NCBI GenBank assembly: GCA_031277415.1
Contig: JAITMK010000129.1
Span: 1 to 41,201 of the forward strand
Length of the DNA stretch: 41,201 bases
Reading direction: 5' to 3'
Origin: Azoarcus sp.
GTDB lineage: Bacteria; Pseudomonadota; Gammaproteobacteria; Burkholderiales; Rhodocyclaceae
Shown: positions 15,462-24,953 of the stretch, piece by piece
Numbering within the stretch: the stretch's first letter is position 1
Layout: each line of letters opens with the position of its first letter
Translations under genes and position numbers: made by a program
The notes under the pieces: generated by a model
Database searches by the model: none
What the model was told of the DNA's origin: nothing
Seen by the model: the letters and a program-made list of their open reading frames with translations, nothing else

Positions 15462-15612
15462 TTAGGGAACGTCTGCAAAACCCCACCCCAATTGCCGAGT
15501 GTAGGGGCAACCCTTGTGGTTGCCCTGTTTCAGGTGCCCGCGTGAAGCACGGGCAGGCACAAGGCCTGCCCCTACGTTACGCGGGATACCAAGTAATGCA
15601 GATGTTCCTTAA
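15462..15612. mobile_element. MITE-like element family 1, copy 4 (151 bp)
   Basis: Ends are TTAGGGAACGTCTGCA and TGCAGATGTTCCTTAA. The interior matches copy 1 (11271-11421) almost base for base, except in the loop around GTTTCAGGTGCCCGCGTG. Like copy 1 it is followed directly by a second left end, TTAAGGAATATCTACAAAAC, so the two sites share a longer duplication. Confidence 0.88.
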
Positions 15613-16000
15613 GGAATATCTACAAAACCCTCTCGCCATTCCCGCGTGCCTCTACTACCCCGTCATTCCCGCGTGTTTTTGGCGGGAATCCAGCGTCTTT
15701 AACCCGGACACAGCTATCAAGTATCAGTTTTTGTGGTCGGTTGGGTGTTGGGATTCGCTTCGCTCATCCCAACCTACGCGGACTTTCCCATTCCGTCATT
15801 CCCGCGTGTTCCCCGCTCAGGATCACTGCGGGGACAAGCTTTGGCGGGAACAATGGCGAGAGTTGCGTTCGACGCGTGTCCGTCCGCTGAATTTCAGGTT
15901 TGCCTGATCGAAAAGGCTGTTCCGAGTTGAGATTGACAACATTTACAGGTTAGATGACACTATTCTTATCAAGACAGTTTGTTTATATGCAGTTAGGAGG
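15609..16000 (+). repeat. Composite repeat block, copy 3
   Basis: This holds the same series as copies 1 and 2: MITE left end, REP units (GTCATTCCCGCG, GGCGGGAATCCAGCGTC), AGCTATCAAGTATCAG, then CTGTTCCGAGTTG, TTGACAACATTTACAGG and TCAAGACAGTTTG. Here about 160 bp at 15728-15915 replace the hairpin section: a half GTTGGG repeat, more REP-like sequence, and GCGTTCGACGCGTGTCCGTC. It ends 45 bp before the rhodanese-like gene. Confidence 0.85.
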
Positions 16001-16044
16001 CATTCTGTCTTGTACCCACCCTCCCAAGCACAGGAGAATACCTC

Positions 16045-16692
16045 ATGCGTCCCATCATTCAGAAAATACTTGGCGGTTTAGCGGTAGCAACCTTGGTGCT
16101 GATGACCGGCTGCGACTCGAATAGTGTGGGATTGCCTCAGGCTCAGGCTCAAACTTACCCGAAGGCCAAGGTGAGCTTTGACGACTTCAAGGGGTTGATG
16201 GCGCAGATGGAGTCTCACCGGGCAAGCCGTCTCATCGACCTCAACACATTCCTGAAAATGAGCGAAGAGCCGGGCGTCATAATACTGGATTCCCGTTCGG
16301 CATTTCGTTATGATCGCATACATCTGAAAGGCGCAAAGCATTTGTCTTTCTCTGACTTTACCCAAGACGCTCTCGCGCGGGTTATTCCGTCCTTCGACAC
16401 CAAGATTCTGATTTATTGCAACAATAATTTTGAGGGCAACCAGGTTGATTTTGCCTCCAAAATTGCGGAGCCACGGGGTTTTGGCAGAAACGACTCGATT
16501 GCAACCCAAATGTCATCACAAGCCAAGCCTCTCATGATGGCGCTCAATATTCCCACTTACATCAACTTGTACGGGTATGGCTATCGGAATGTCTACGAGT
16601 TGGATGAACTTGTGGACGTGAATGACCCACGTATTACTTTTGAAGGTTCGATAGTTCCAGAGGGGATAATCTCCGGCCGCCGCTTACCTTGA
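16045..16692 (+). CDS. Rhodanese-like domain lipoprotein
   Basis: This 215-residue protein has a lipoprotein signal peptide: hydrophobic residues 8-20 and lipobox LMTGC, with the lipidated cysteine at residue 23. A rhodanese-like fold follows: IDLNTFLKMSEEPGVIILDSRSAFRYDRIHLKGAKHLSF with the strand-loop AxxF..IHLKGA, then ILIYCNNNFEGNQ, whose cysteine is the expected active site. The active-site loop is longer than the usual six residues. It is presumably membrane-anchored in the periplasm. Sulfur transfer or a phosphatase-like role cannot be told apart. AGGAGAATACCTC precedes the ATG. Confidence 0.85.
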   Translation: MRPIIQKILGGLAVATLVLMTGCDSNSVGLPQAQAQTYPKAKVSFDDFKGLMAQMESHRASRLIDLNTFLKMSEEPGVIILDSRSAFRYDRIHLKGAKHLSFSDFTQDALARVIPSFDTKILIYCNNNFEGNQVDFASKIAEPRGFGRNDSIATQMSSQAKPLMMALNIPTYINLYGYGYRNVYELDELVDVNDPRITFEGSIVPEGIISGRRLP

Positions 16693-16702
16693 ACGTTCTA
16701 CT

Positions 16703-16849
16703 CAGGGAACATCTGCATTACCCCTCCTGTCGCATCGTAGGGGCGACCTGTGGTCGCCCGATACGTTGCACATTCATTCACCGCAATTCACCGGGCGACC
16801 ACAGGTCGCCCCTACGGGAGCGGTTTCGGGTTTTGCAGACATTCCTTAG
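16703..16849. mobile_element. MITE-like element family 1, copy 5 (inverted, 147 bp)
   Basis: The ends CAGGGAACATCTGCA and TGCAGACATTCCTTAG are those of the family, but the GTAA-type end is on the left (as ATTACC) and the AAACCC-type end on the right, so this copy is inverted relative to the others. Inside, arms 16737-16760 and 16792-16815 are a perfect 24-bp inverted repeat, and each arm is itself a GGGCGACC/GGTCGCCC hairpin. It lies just past the lpd stop codon and could terminate transcription from both sides. Confidence 0.87.
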
Positions 16850-16861
16850 CTGATTACGCTC

Positions 16862-18286
16862 TCAAAAATGCAACGCCCGCTTGTCACAGGCGAGCGCCGC
16901 TTCGTGGAGGACTTCCGAGAGGGTCGGGTGGGCATGGCAAATCCGTGCGAGATCTTCCGAAGCTCCGGAAAATTCCAGCGCGACAGTGGCTTCACTGATG
17001 AGATCCGAAGCGCCCGCACCGATGATGTGAACCCCCAGGATGCGATCCGTTTTGGCATCGGCCAGCATTTTGACGAATCCTTCCGGCGCGCCGATGCCGA
17101 GTGCGCGGCCATTGGCGAGGAAGGGAATCTTGCCTGCCTTGTAGGCAACACCTTCGTCCTTGAGTTGTTGCTCCGTCTTGCCGACCCAGGCAATTTCCGG
17201 GGTAGTGTAGATGACGCCGGGAACAGCATCCAGGTTGGTATGGCCCGCCTGCCCCGCGATGAGCTCAGCCACCTGTACGCCTTCTTCCATCGCCTTGTGG
17301 GCAAGCATGGGGCCGCGCACGACATCGCCGATAGCCCAGACGCCTGGGAGATTGGTCTTGCAGTGGGCATCGACTTCGATCTGTCCGCGCTCGTTGAGCT
17401 TGAGTCCCACCGCACCCGCGTTCAGCCCCTCGGTGTTGGGAATGCGTCCCACGGAAACGATGAGGCGGTCGGCGTCGAGCTTCGCGGCCTTGCCGTCCTT
17501 GTCGGTATAGGCGACGGTGACGTTTTTCTTGCCGGGCTTGACTTCACCGATCTTGACACCGGTATGAATGGTGAGCCCCTGTTTGGTAAAGATCTTCAGG
17601 GCTTCCTTGGCAATATCGATGTCGGCAAAAGAGAGGAAGTCCGGCAGGGCTTCGAGGAGGGTCACCTCCGCGCCCAGACGGCGCCAGACGGAACCCATTT
17701 CCAGCCCGATGACGCCGGCGCCGATGATGGCAAGTTTTTTTGGAACGGCATCGATGTCGAGTGCGCCAACGTTGTCGCAGATGATTTTATTATCGACAGG
17801 CACGCCGGGCAGATGCCGGGGGCTGGAGCCGGTCGCAACGATGACGTGCTTTGCCTCGACTTCTTCCTTGCCGACTTTCAGTTTCCAGCCGTTCGCGGAT
17901 TGACCGGCGAATGTGCCGTGGCCGGACAGGAAAGTGACTTTGTTTTTCTTGAAAAGTCCTTTGATCCCGCCCGTGAGCTGGTCGACGATGCCATTTTTGC
18001 GGGCAAGCATCTTCGAGACGTTGATTTTCGGGGCGTTTATTTCAATGCCCTGACTGCCAAAAGCGTGACCCGCCTCTTCGTACAGATGCGAAGTGTGGAG
18101 CAGCGCCTTGGAAGGAATGCAGCCAACGTTGAGGCAGGTGCCTCCCAGCCTCGGTTCGCCTTTTGGATCGGCATAGGGGTTGGACTCGCAGCAGGCAACC
18201 TTGAAACCCAGTTGCGCAGCGCGAATGGCGGCAACGTAGCCGCCCGGCCCGCCGCCGATGACGAGGATATCGAATTCTTTTGTCAT
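16862..18286 (-). CDS. lpd: Dihydrolipoyl dehydrogenase (E3)
   Basis: This 474-residue flavoprotein has an N-terminal FAD site [10 protein letters not shown], redox-active GTCLNVGC (Cys51 and Cys56), an NAD site [13 protein letters not shown] near residue 190, and the C-terminal [13 protein letters not shown] with the catalytic His-Glu pair. It reoxidises the lipoyl group of the 2-oxoglutarate dehydrogenase complex, passing electrons to NAD. It is last in odhA-odhB-lpd, 9 bp after odhB, so it is the complex's own E3, though it may also serve pyruvate dehydrogenase or glycine cleavage. Confidence 0.97.
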   Translation of the reverse strand: MTKEFDILVIGGGPGGYVAAIRAAQLGFKVACCESNPYADPKGEPRLGGTCLNVGCIPSKALLHTSHLYEEAGHAFGSQGIEINAPKINVSKMLARKNGIVDQLTGGIKGLFKKNKVTFLSGHGTFAGQSANGWKLKVGKEEVEAKHVIVATGSSPRHLPGVPVDNKIICDNVGALDIDAVPKKLAIIGAGVIGLEMGSVWRRLGAEVTLLEALPDFLSFADIDIAKEALKIFTKQGLTIHTGVKIGEVKPGKKNVTVAYTDKDGKAAKLDADRLIVSVGRIPNTEGLNAGAVGLKLNERGQIEVDAHCKTNLPGVWAIGDVVRGPMLAHKAMEEGVQVAELIAGQAGHTNLDAVPGVIYTTPEIAWVGKTEQQLKDEGVAYKAGKIPFLANGRALGIGAPEGFVKMLADAKTDRILGVHIIGAGASDLISEATVALEFSGASEDLARICHAHPTLSEVLHEAALACDKRALHF

Positions 18287-18295
18287 TGAACTCTC

Positions 18296-19498
18296 CTAAA
18301 CATCCAACACCAGCCGTGCCGGATCTTCCAGGGCTTCCTTCATCGCCACCAGGCCGAGGACGGCTTCCCGCCCGTCGATGATGCGGTGATCGTAGGAAAG
18401 CGCCAGGTAATTGATGGGACGGATGACGACCTGACCGTTCTCTGCAACCGGACGATCCTTGGTGGCGTGAATGCCAAGGATGGCTGATTGCGGCGGATTG
18501 ATGATGGGGGTAGACATCATGGAACCGAACACGCCACCGTTGGAGATGGAGAAGGTTCCACCAGTGAGTTCTTCCAACGACAGGCGGCCATCCTTGGCCT
18601 TGTTGCCGAATTCGGCAATCTTGAGTTCGATTTCGGCCACCGAAAGGAGTTCGGCGCTACGCAGAATCGGCACGACGAGGCCGCGCGGACTGCCTACGGC
18701 AACGCCAATATCGATATAGCCGTGGTAAATGATGTCGTTACCGTCAACCGAGGCATTGAGAATCGGATAGCGTTTGAGCGCCGCAACGGCAGCTTTGACG
18801 AAAAAGCCCATGAATCCGAGGCGCACGCCGTGGGCTTTTTCGAACTTATCGCCGTATTGCTTGCGCAGGGCCATGACGGGAGCCATGTTCACTTCGTTGA
18901 ACGTCGTGAGTATGGCGTTCTCGTTCTTGGACTGGATAAGACGCTCGGCAATGCGGGTACGCAGGCGGGTCATGGGGACGCGCTCTTCCGGACGCTCGCC
19001 GACAAATGCCGCCACGGCAGGCGCAGGTGGCGCAGCAGCGCGGGCAGGCGCGGCGGGAGCGACCCCGGCCGCCACGGCATCTTCCTTGGTGACGCGCCCG
19101 CCACGGCCCGTGCCGGTCACGGAAGCGGCTGGGACGCCTTTTTCTTCCAGTATCTTGCGCGCCGCCGGACTGGGTTCACCCGCAGTTCCGCCGCTGCCAC
19201 TGGCAGCGGGTGCGGCAGCAGGCTCCGGCTCAGGGGAAGAAGCGGCGGCAGTCGCCGTGGCCTTGGTGTCGATCCGGGCAATCAGATCGTCAGAGGTAAC
19301 GGTTTCCCCATCGTTTTTGACGATTTCGACAAGAACACCATCGGCAGGGGCCGGGATTTCGAGCACGACCTTGTCGGTCTCGATGTCGATCAGGTTTTCA
19401 TCGCGTTTAACGGCCTCACCGGCTCTCTTGTGCCAGGTCACGAGACTGGCTTCGGATACGGATTCAGACAGTTGCGGTACTTTGACTTCGATCAGCAT
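18296..19498 (-). CDS. sucB: Dihydrolipoyl succinyltransferase (E2 of 2-oxoglutarate dehydrogenase)
   Basis: About 400 residues: one lipoyl domain ([10 protein letters not shown], lipoyl lysine Lys43), an Ala/Pro/Ser-rich linker around 80-105, an E3/E1-binding domain ([12 protein letters not shown]...[11 protein letters not shown], about 110-145), another linker, and the acyltransferase core from about 170 ending [16 protein letters not shown] with the catalytic histidine and aspartate. It forms the 24-mer core and moves the succinyl group to CoA. 18 bp after odhA and 9 bp before lpd. Also called odhB in betaproteobacteria. Confidence 0.97.
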   Translation of the reverse strand: MLIEVKVPQLSESVSEASLVTWHKRAGEAVKRDENLIDIETDKVVLEIPAPADGVLVEIVKNDGETVTSDDLIARIDTKATATAAASSPEPEPAAAPAASGSGGTAGEPSPAARKILEEKGVPAASVTGTGRGGRVTKEDAVAAGVAPAAPARAAAPPAPAVAAFVGERPEERVPMTRLRTRIAERLIQSKNENAILTTFNEVNMAPVMALRKQYGDKFEKAHGVRLGFMGFFVKAAVAALKRYPILNASVDGNDIIYHGYIDIGVAVGSPRGLVVPILRSAELLSVAEIELKIAEFGNKAKDGRLSLEELTGGTFSISNGGVFGSMMSTPIINPPQSAILGIHATKDRPVAENGQVVIRPINYLALSYDHRIIDGREAVLGLVAMKEALEDPARLVLDV

Positions 19499-19516
19499 GG
19501 AAGTTTACCTCTGTAT

Positions 19517-22375
19517 TCATTGATCGTTGGGCGATGGCGGAGTTGTACCCTGGATCGGCCCGAATGCGTTTTCGATGATGTCTTTTTGCTGCTGCAAATG
19601 CTTGGCAAAGTAGCCTACGGCGGGCGAAGCGGCAGCGGGGCGGCTGACCAGCAGCAACTTGCGTGTACCGAGGACGTTGATCAGATGTTGCCGCGAGACC
19701 AGCCAATACCAGGCTCCCTGATTGCGCGGTTCTTCCTGACACCAGATGACTTCCTTCGCGTTGGGGAACTGCCCGATCGCATCGGCAAAACTTTGCACCG
19801 GGAAGGGATAGAGCTGTTCGATGCGAACCAGCGCAACATCGGTAATCTTTTGCTCCCGGCGATAGGCGAGCAATTCATAGTAGAGCTTGCCCTGGCACAA
19901 CAGGATGCGCTTCACCCGCTTGGGATTGAGCGATTCGGTCTCGGGAATCACGGTCTGGAACTGGCCGGAAGCGAAATCTTCGATGCTCGACACCGCTTCC
20001 TTGTGGCGAAGCAGCGATTTCGGCGAGATGATGATCAGGGGTTTGCGCAATTTGCGCATCATCTGACGGCGCAGGAGATGGAAAATTTGCGCGGGAGTGG
20101 TGGGCACGCAAACCTGCCAGTTGTTTTCCGCTGCCATGTTCATGAAGCGTTCCAGCCGCGCGGAAGTATGCTCCGGCCCCTGCCCTTCGTAACCGTGCGG
20201 CAGGAGCAGGGTCAACCCGGTGACACGCCCCCATTTTGCTTCGCCCGAACAAATGAACTGATCGATGACGACCTGCGCGCCATTGAGGAAGTCGCCGAAC
20301 TGGGCTTCCCAGACGACGAGCTCGTTCGGTTCAGTGGTCGCATAACCGTACTCGAAAGCCAGCACGCCCTCTTCGGAAAGAACCGAATCGAAGCACTGGA
20401 AGCGGGCCTGCCCTTCCTGGATGTGGGCAAGCGGCATGTAGATGCCTTCACTGCGCAACTTGCGCTGCTGATCGTGCAGGATGGCGTGGCGATGGAAGAA
20501 TGTTCCCCGGCCAACGTCTTCACCCGAAATGCGCACACCGAATCCCTGGGCAAGCAGACTGGCATAGGCGAGGTTCTCGCCCATGCCCCAGTCGATCGGC
20601 AGTTCGCCACGGCCCATCGCGGCACGATCATCGATCATTTTCTGCACGCGAGAGTGGAGCTTGAAACTTTCCGGAATCGTGGTCAGCGCCTGGGCGAGGC
20701 GGCGGACTTCCTGCTCGGGAATCGCAGTTTGAGCTTCATCGGTATAGGGCTGATTGAGGAACGGTCTCCAGTCCGCAGAAAACTTGCGTTTGTAACCGGA
20801 AAGCACCGGGTTGTAGAGCAGTTCGCCACGGTCGAGATGTTCGCGGTATTCGGCGATCATCCTGTCGGGCTCGTCAGCGGCAATCGTGCCTTCGGCAACA
20901 AGGCGGTCAGCATAGAGTTTGCGCGTACCGGGATGCTTCTGGATGATCTGGTACATCAACGGCTGCGTGACCATCGGTTCGTCCTGCTCGTTGTGGCCCA
21001 GCTTGCGGAAGCAGAAGATGTCGATTGCCACGTCCTTCTTGAATTCCTGACGGAACTCGATGGCCAGCCGGGTGACGAAGGCCACGGCTTCCGGGTCATC
21101 GCCGTTGACGTGGAAAATCGGAGCTTCGACCAGCTTGAAAATGTCCGTACAGTAGTGCGTGGAGCGCAGGTCGCGCGGCGCGGACGTGGTGAATCCGATC
21201 TGGTTGTTGATGACCAGATGGATGGTTCCTCCCGTACCGTAACCCCGGGTCTGAGAGAAATTGAGCATTTCCTGGTTCACGCCCTGCCCGGCCACGGCAG
21301 AATCACCGTGAATCAGGACGGGCAGAATCTGGCTCTTGGGAGCGTCTCCGCCGTGACGAAGCTGACGCGCATAGACGGAGCCTTCCACAACCGGGTTGAT
21401 GATTTCCAGGTGCGAGGGGTTGAAAGCCAACACGAGGTGCATCGAGCCGCCCGGGGTCATGATGTTGCTGGAAAACCCCATGTGATATTTGACATCACCA
21501 GCGGTGAGGTCGGCCTTGACCTTGCCTTCAAACTCGGAGAAGAGCATGGAGGGAGATTTGCCAAGGGTATTGACCAGGACGTTGAGCCGCCCGCGGTGCG
21601 CCATGCCGAGCACGGTTTCCGCCACGCCCAGTTTGCCCGCGACACGCAGAAGTTCATCCATTGCAACAATGGTCGATTCGCCGCCTTCGAGCGAAAAACG
21701 TTTTTGCCCTACGTAGCGGGTATGCAGGTAGCGTTCGAGTGTTTCGGCGGCAGTCACCCGTCCCAGAATGTGACGTTTCTCTTCCACCGTGAAATTCGGC
21801 GTGGCGCGGACGCTTTCCAGCCGCTCCTGTATCCAGCGCTGTTGAGCCGCATCCGAAATGTGCTGATACTCGACGCCAATGGTGCCGCAGTAAGTCTGGC
21901 GCAGGGCTTCGAGAATATCGCGCAGGGTCGCGCTGTCTCCTGAAACGCCCTTGAAGTTACCGACGTTGAAGGTCTTGGACAGATCGGCCTCGGCGAATCC
22001 GTAATGCGATGGTTCAAGCTCGGCAATCTGGGGCCAGTCGCCACGCTTGAGCGGATCGAGGTCGGCGCGGCGGTTGCCGAGATGGCGATGAGCAGCGATC
22101 AGTTGCAGGACATCGGCCTGCAATTTGTTTTCGCCCTCGGAACTCGCCGTGCGTACCGGCCCACGCTTGGAAATCTGTTCAAAGGCGGCAATGATCGGGC
22201 CATGAGCCACATCGCGCACCGCCGCGCCCGCCTGAGCCTGAAGCTGGTCAAAATAGACGCGCCAGCGTTCTTCGACCGAGGCAGGATCGGCCAGATAGTT
22301 TTCGTAGAGTTCTTCAATGAAAGGCGCGTTCGAGCCATACAGATAAGACGTGCCTTGGAGTTCCTTTTGCCTCAT
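19517..22375 (-). CDS. sucA: 2-Oxoglutarate dehydrogenase E1 component
   Basis: This 952-residue protein is of the normal E1o length. The N-terminal E2-interaction helix reads SYLYGSNAPFIEELYENYLADP. The substrate-binding HMGFSSNIM...NPSHLE region is at about 300-330. The thiamine diphosphate site is GDSAVAGQGVNQE, followed by TGGTIHLVINNQIGFTT near residue 385. The C-terminal transketolase-like region ends RQHLINVLGTRKLLLVSRPA. It decarboxylates 2-oxoglutarate and passes the succinyl group to the E2 lipoyl arm. First gene of the odh operon; the 197 bp before it separate it from gltA. Confidence 0.97.
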   Translation of the reverse strand: MRQKELQGTSYLYGSNAPFIEELYENYLADPASVEERWRVYFDQLQAQAGAAVRDVAHGPIIAAFEQISKRGPVRTASSEGENKLQADVLQLIAAHRHLGNRRADLDPLKRGDWPQIAELEPSHYGFAEADLSKTFNVGNFKGVSGDSATLRDILEALRQTYCGTIGVEYQHISDAAQQRWIQERLESVRATPNFTVEEKRHILGRVTAAETLERYLHTRYVGQKRFSLEGGESTIVAMDELLRVAGKLGVAETVLGMAHRGRLNVLVNTLGKSPSMLFSEFEGKVKADLTAGDVKYHMGFSSNIMTPGGSMHLVLAFNPSHLEIINPVVEGSVYARQLRHGGDAPKSQILPVLIHGDSAVAGQGVNQEMLNFSQTRGYGTGGTIHLVINNQIGFTTSAPRDLRSTHYCTDIFKLVEAPIFHVNGDDPEAVAFVTRLAIEFRQEFKKDVAIDIFCFRKLGHNEQDEPMVTQPLMYQIIQKHPGTRKLYADRLVAEGTIAADEPDRMIAEYREHLDRGELLYNPVLSGYKRKFSADWRPFLNQPYTDEAQTAIPEQEVRRLAQALTTIPESFKLHSRVQKMIDDRAAMGRGELPIDWGMGENLAYASLLAQGFGVRISGEDVGRGTFFHRHAILHDQQRKLRSEGIYMPLAHIQEGQARFQCFDSVLSEEGVLAFEYGYATTEPNELVVWEAQFGDFLNGAQVVIDQFICSGEAKWGRVTGLTLLLPHGYEGQGPEHTSARLERFMNMAAENNWQVCVPTTPAQIFHLLRRQMMRKLRKPLIIISPKSLLRHKEAVSSIEDFASGQFQTVIPETESLNPKRVKRILLCQGKLYYELLAYRREQKITDVALVRIEQLYPFPVQSFADAIGQFPNAKEVIWCQEEPRNQGAWYWLVSRQHLINVLGTRKLLLVSRPAAASPAVGYFAKHLQQQKDIIENAFGPIQGTTPPSPNDQ

Positions 22376-22466
22376 ATGAAACCACCCGTCATGTTCTGAG
22401 TACGGCCACCACTGAAGGCAACTCCGTACTTCTTTATGGAGGGGATACGCTCACATCATGTCTGTT

Positions 22467-22500
22467 AAAAGAAAAGCAGGGCAAACCAAAGGTCAGCCCC
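22467..22500 (-). terminator. Possible terminator downstream of gltA
   Basis: On the minus strand GGGCTGACC pairs with GGTTTGCCC around a TTT loop (one mismatch, one wobble) and is followed by TGCTTTTCTTTT. It lies about 75 bp after the gltA stop and 90 bp before the odhA start, so it could end the gltA transcript or attenuate read-through into odhA. Confidence 0.45.
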
Positions 22501-22572
22501 ACGTAAACAAGCAGATTTGCAAGGTATCCTGCTGATTTTGTAGCTACATGGGCTGCACTGAACACATGCCGA

Positions 22573-23865
22573 TCAACGTTCGTCCATGTTCGGCACATCG
22601 CGCCGGGCCGCGCCAATGTAAAGCTGGCGAGGACGACCGATCTTGTAATCCGGGTCGGTAATCATTTCCTCCCATTGCGCCAGCCAGCCCGCCGTGCGCG
22701 CCAAAGCAAAGATGCAGGTAAACATGGAGGTTGGAATGCCAAGCGCCTTCTGGACGATGCCGGAATAGAAGTCCACGTTCGGGTAGAGCTTCTTCTCGAT
22801 GAAATAATCGTCTTCGAGAGCAATCTTTTCGAGCGCCTTGGCAAGCTTGAACAAGCGATCATTTTCAAGCCCCAGTTCGTCAAGCACCTCGGCGCACACC
22901 TTGCCCATGAGCTTGGCGCGCGGATCGAAGTTCTTGTAGACGCGATGACCGAAGCCCATCAGCTTGAAGCTGTCGTTCTTGTCCTTGGCGCGGTTGATGT
23001 ACTCACCCACCTTGGAAACATCGCCGATTTCTTCCAGCATTTGCAGACACGCTTCGTTCGCACCCCCGTGCGCCGGACCCCACAGGCAGGAAATGCCCGC
23101 CGCCACGCACGCAAAGGGATTGGCTCCGGAAGAACCCGCCAGGCGCACCGTGGAAGTGGAAGCGTTCTGTTCGTGGTCGGCGTGCAGGGTAAAGATGATG
23201 TCGAGCGCACGCGACAGTACCGGATTGGTCTTGTACTCCTCGCAAGGCACGCCGAACATCATGTACATGAAGTTCGTGGCGTAGTCGAGATCGTTCCTCG
23301 GATACATGAACGGTAGACCAGACGTGTAGCGGTAAGCCAGCGCAATGATGGTCGGCAGCTTGGCAATGATGCGATGGAAGCAGATGTTCCGATGCTCAAG
23401 GCTGGAGTAGTCCATGCCATGATGATAAAATGCCGACAGCGCGCCCGCCACGCCGACAATGACCGCCATCGGGTGAGCATCGCGCCGGAAGCCGTTGTAG
23501 AAACGGGTCAACTGGTCATGCACCAGGGTGTGATTGCGGATGGTGCTTTCGAACTGGTCTTTTTGGGCCACGTCCGGCAGTTCGCCGTGGCGCAACAGGT
23601 AGGCAACCTCCAGGAAGTTGCATTTTTCGGCCAGTTGCTCGATGGGATAGCCGCGATACAGCAATTCTCCCTTGTCGCCGTCTATGAAGGTGATGGTGGA
23701 TTGGCAACTGGCGGTCGACAAAAACCCGGTATCAAAGGTGAAATGACCTGTCTTGGCGCCCAGGGGACGGATGTCAATGACATCATTCCCATGCGTGCCT
23801 TTCAGTATCGGGAAGTCGAAAGTTTTGCCGTCAATGGTCAAACTTGCTTTGCGCTCTTCACTCAT
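22573..23865 (-). CDS. gltA: Citrate synthase
   Basis: This 430-residue protein is of the longer, Gram-negative type II (hexameric, NADH-sensitive) class. It starts with the small beta domain ([15 protein letters not shown]) and has the catalytic set [28 protein letters not shown] (first catalytic His), [14 protein letters not shown] (second His) and [15 protein letters not shown] (catalytic Asp). It condenses oxaloacetate with acetyl-CoA. It lies about 100 bp after sdhE on the same strand, as in other betaproteobacteria, and may be read from the sdh promoter as well as its own. GGAGGGAGTACCC precedes the ATG. Confidence 0.98.
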   Translation of the reverse strand: MSEERKASLTIDGKTFDFPILKGTHGNDVIDIRPLGAKTGHFTFDTGFLSTASCQSTITFIDGDKGELLYRGYPIEQLAEKCNFLEVAYLLRHGELPDVAQKDQFESTIRNHTLVHDQLTRFYNGFRRDAHPMAVIVGVAGALSAFYHHGMDYSSLEHRNICFHRIIAKLPTIIALAYRYTSGLPFMYPRNDLDYATNFMYMMFGVPCEEYKTNPVLSRALDIIFTLHADHEQNASTSTVRLAGSSGANPFACVAAGISCLWGPAHGGANEACLQMLEEIGDVSKVGEYINRAKDKNDSFKLMGFGHRVYKNFDPRAKLMGKVCAEVLDELGLENDRLFKLAKALEKIALEDDYFIEKKLYPNVDFYSGIVQKALGIPTSMFTCIFALARTAGWLAQWEEMITDPDYKIGRPRQLYIGAARRDVPNMDER

Positions 23866-23967
23866 GGGTACTCCCTCCTGTGTTGTAGGTGTCTTTGGTT
23901 TTGTTAGAAGCTTGAATGCTCTTCATCTAGTTATATGAGCATTGTGGCTGCGGAACCTTTCGCCGTT

Positions 23968-24204
23968 TCAGCATAGGCTCAATCGTTCGATCATCGGTTG
24001 CCAGCGGACAACCTCGCAGGGTTTGTTCCCATTGATGTATGCCCACAGGTCGTAGTCGTCGCAACGCAAAAGATCCTCGAAATCGGCCAGTTGTTCATCG
24101 TCGAGACGTTCGAATTCGTGCTCCAGAAAGCGCGCCAGCACCAGGTCCAGCTCAAGCAAGGACCTGCGACACTGCCAGCGTACTTTCCCCCGGTTGATCA
24201 TCAT
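23968..24204 (-). CDS. sdhE: SdhE, FAD assembly factor for succinate dehydrogenase
   Basis: This 78-residue protein is a small helical bundle with the hallmark NRGKVRWQCRR (RGxxxW..RR) near the N-terminus and an acidic FERLDDEQLADFEDLL helix. SdhE binds apo-SdhA and promotes covalent attachment of FAD. It starts 6 bp after sdhB and so belongs to the sdh operon. Formerly YgfY/CptB. Confidence 0.93.
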   Translation of the reverse strand: MMINRGKVRWQCRRSLLELDLVLARFLEHEFERLDDEQLADFEDLLRCDDYDLWAYINGNKPCEVVRWQPMIERLSLC

Positions 24205-24210
24205 CGTTCT

Positions 24211-24927
24211 TCAAATGGCGCGGACGACCATCATGTCCTTGATCCTGGAGATGGCTCGGGTTGGATTCAGGCTCTTCGGACAGACGGCTACGCAGTTCAT
24301 GATTGTGTGGCAACGGAACAGCCGGTACGGATCTTCAAGGTTGTCCAGCCGTTCGTTGGCTGCCTGATCGCGCGTATCGGCAATGAAGCGATAGGCGTTC
24401 AGCAGCCCCGCCGGACCGACAAATTTGTCCGGATTCCACCAGAACGACGGGCAGGACGTGGAACAACACGCGCACAGGATGCATTCATACAACCCGTTGA
24501 GTTCCTCGCGTTCCTCCGGGCTTTGCAGTCGCTCGCGCTCGGGCGGGGGCTCGTCGTTGATGAGGTAGGGTTTGACCGAGTGGTATTGCTTGAAGAACTG
24601 GGTCATGTCCACGATCAGATCGCGGACCACCGGCAACCCCGGCAAGGGTCTCAAAACAATAGGCTCGGACAGTTTGTCGACATCGGCCAGACAGGCCAGC
24701 CCGTTGACGCCATTGATGTTGACCGCATCAGACCCGCAGACACCCTCGCGGCACGAACGGCGGAACGACAGGCTGTCGTCCTTGGCCTTGATCTTCACCA
24801 GGGCATCGAGCAGTTTCTTGTCGGTGGGATCGAGTTCCACCGAAATATCCTGCATGTAGGGCTTGGAATCCTTGTCAGGATCGTAGCGGTATATCTTGAA
24901 CCTGACGGTACGTTTGCTCATTTGCAT
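24211..24927 (-). CDS. sdhB: Succinate dehydrogenase iron-sulfur subunit
   Basis: This 238-residue subunit has an N-terminal ferredoxin domain with the 2Fe-2S cysteines in SCREGVCGSDAVNING...LAC (about 58-80) and a C-terminal domain with CILCACCSTSCPS and CHTIMNCVAVCPK for the 4Fe-4S and 3Fe-4S clusters. It carries electrons from SdhA FAD to quinone. AGGAGAGG with 7 nt spacing supports the ATG at 24925-24927 over the one two codons later. 26 bp after sdhA. Confidence 0.97.
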   Translation of the reverse strand: MQMSKRTVRFKIYRYDPDKDSKPYMQDISVELDPTDKKLLDALVKIKAKDDSLSFRRSCREGVCGSDAVNINGVNGLACLADVDKLSEPIVLRPLPGLPVVRDLIVDMTQFFKQYHSVKPYLINDEPPPERERLQSPEEREELNGLYECILCACCSTSCPSFWWNPDKFVGPAGLLNAYRFIADTRDQAANERLDNLEDPYRLFRCHTIMNCVAVCPKSLNPTRAISRIKDMMVVRAI

Positions 24928-24953
24928 TTGTATTCCTCTCCTGTGCCCAAGGC

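Noticed and set aside
18488-21943. 1151-codon open frame on the plus strand across odhB and odhA
   Set aside because: It is antisense to two certain genes, rich in His, Asp and Arg as expected of a GC-rich shadow frame, and has no domain pattern.
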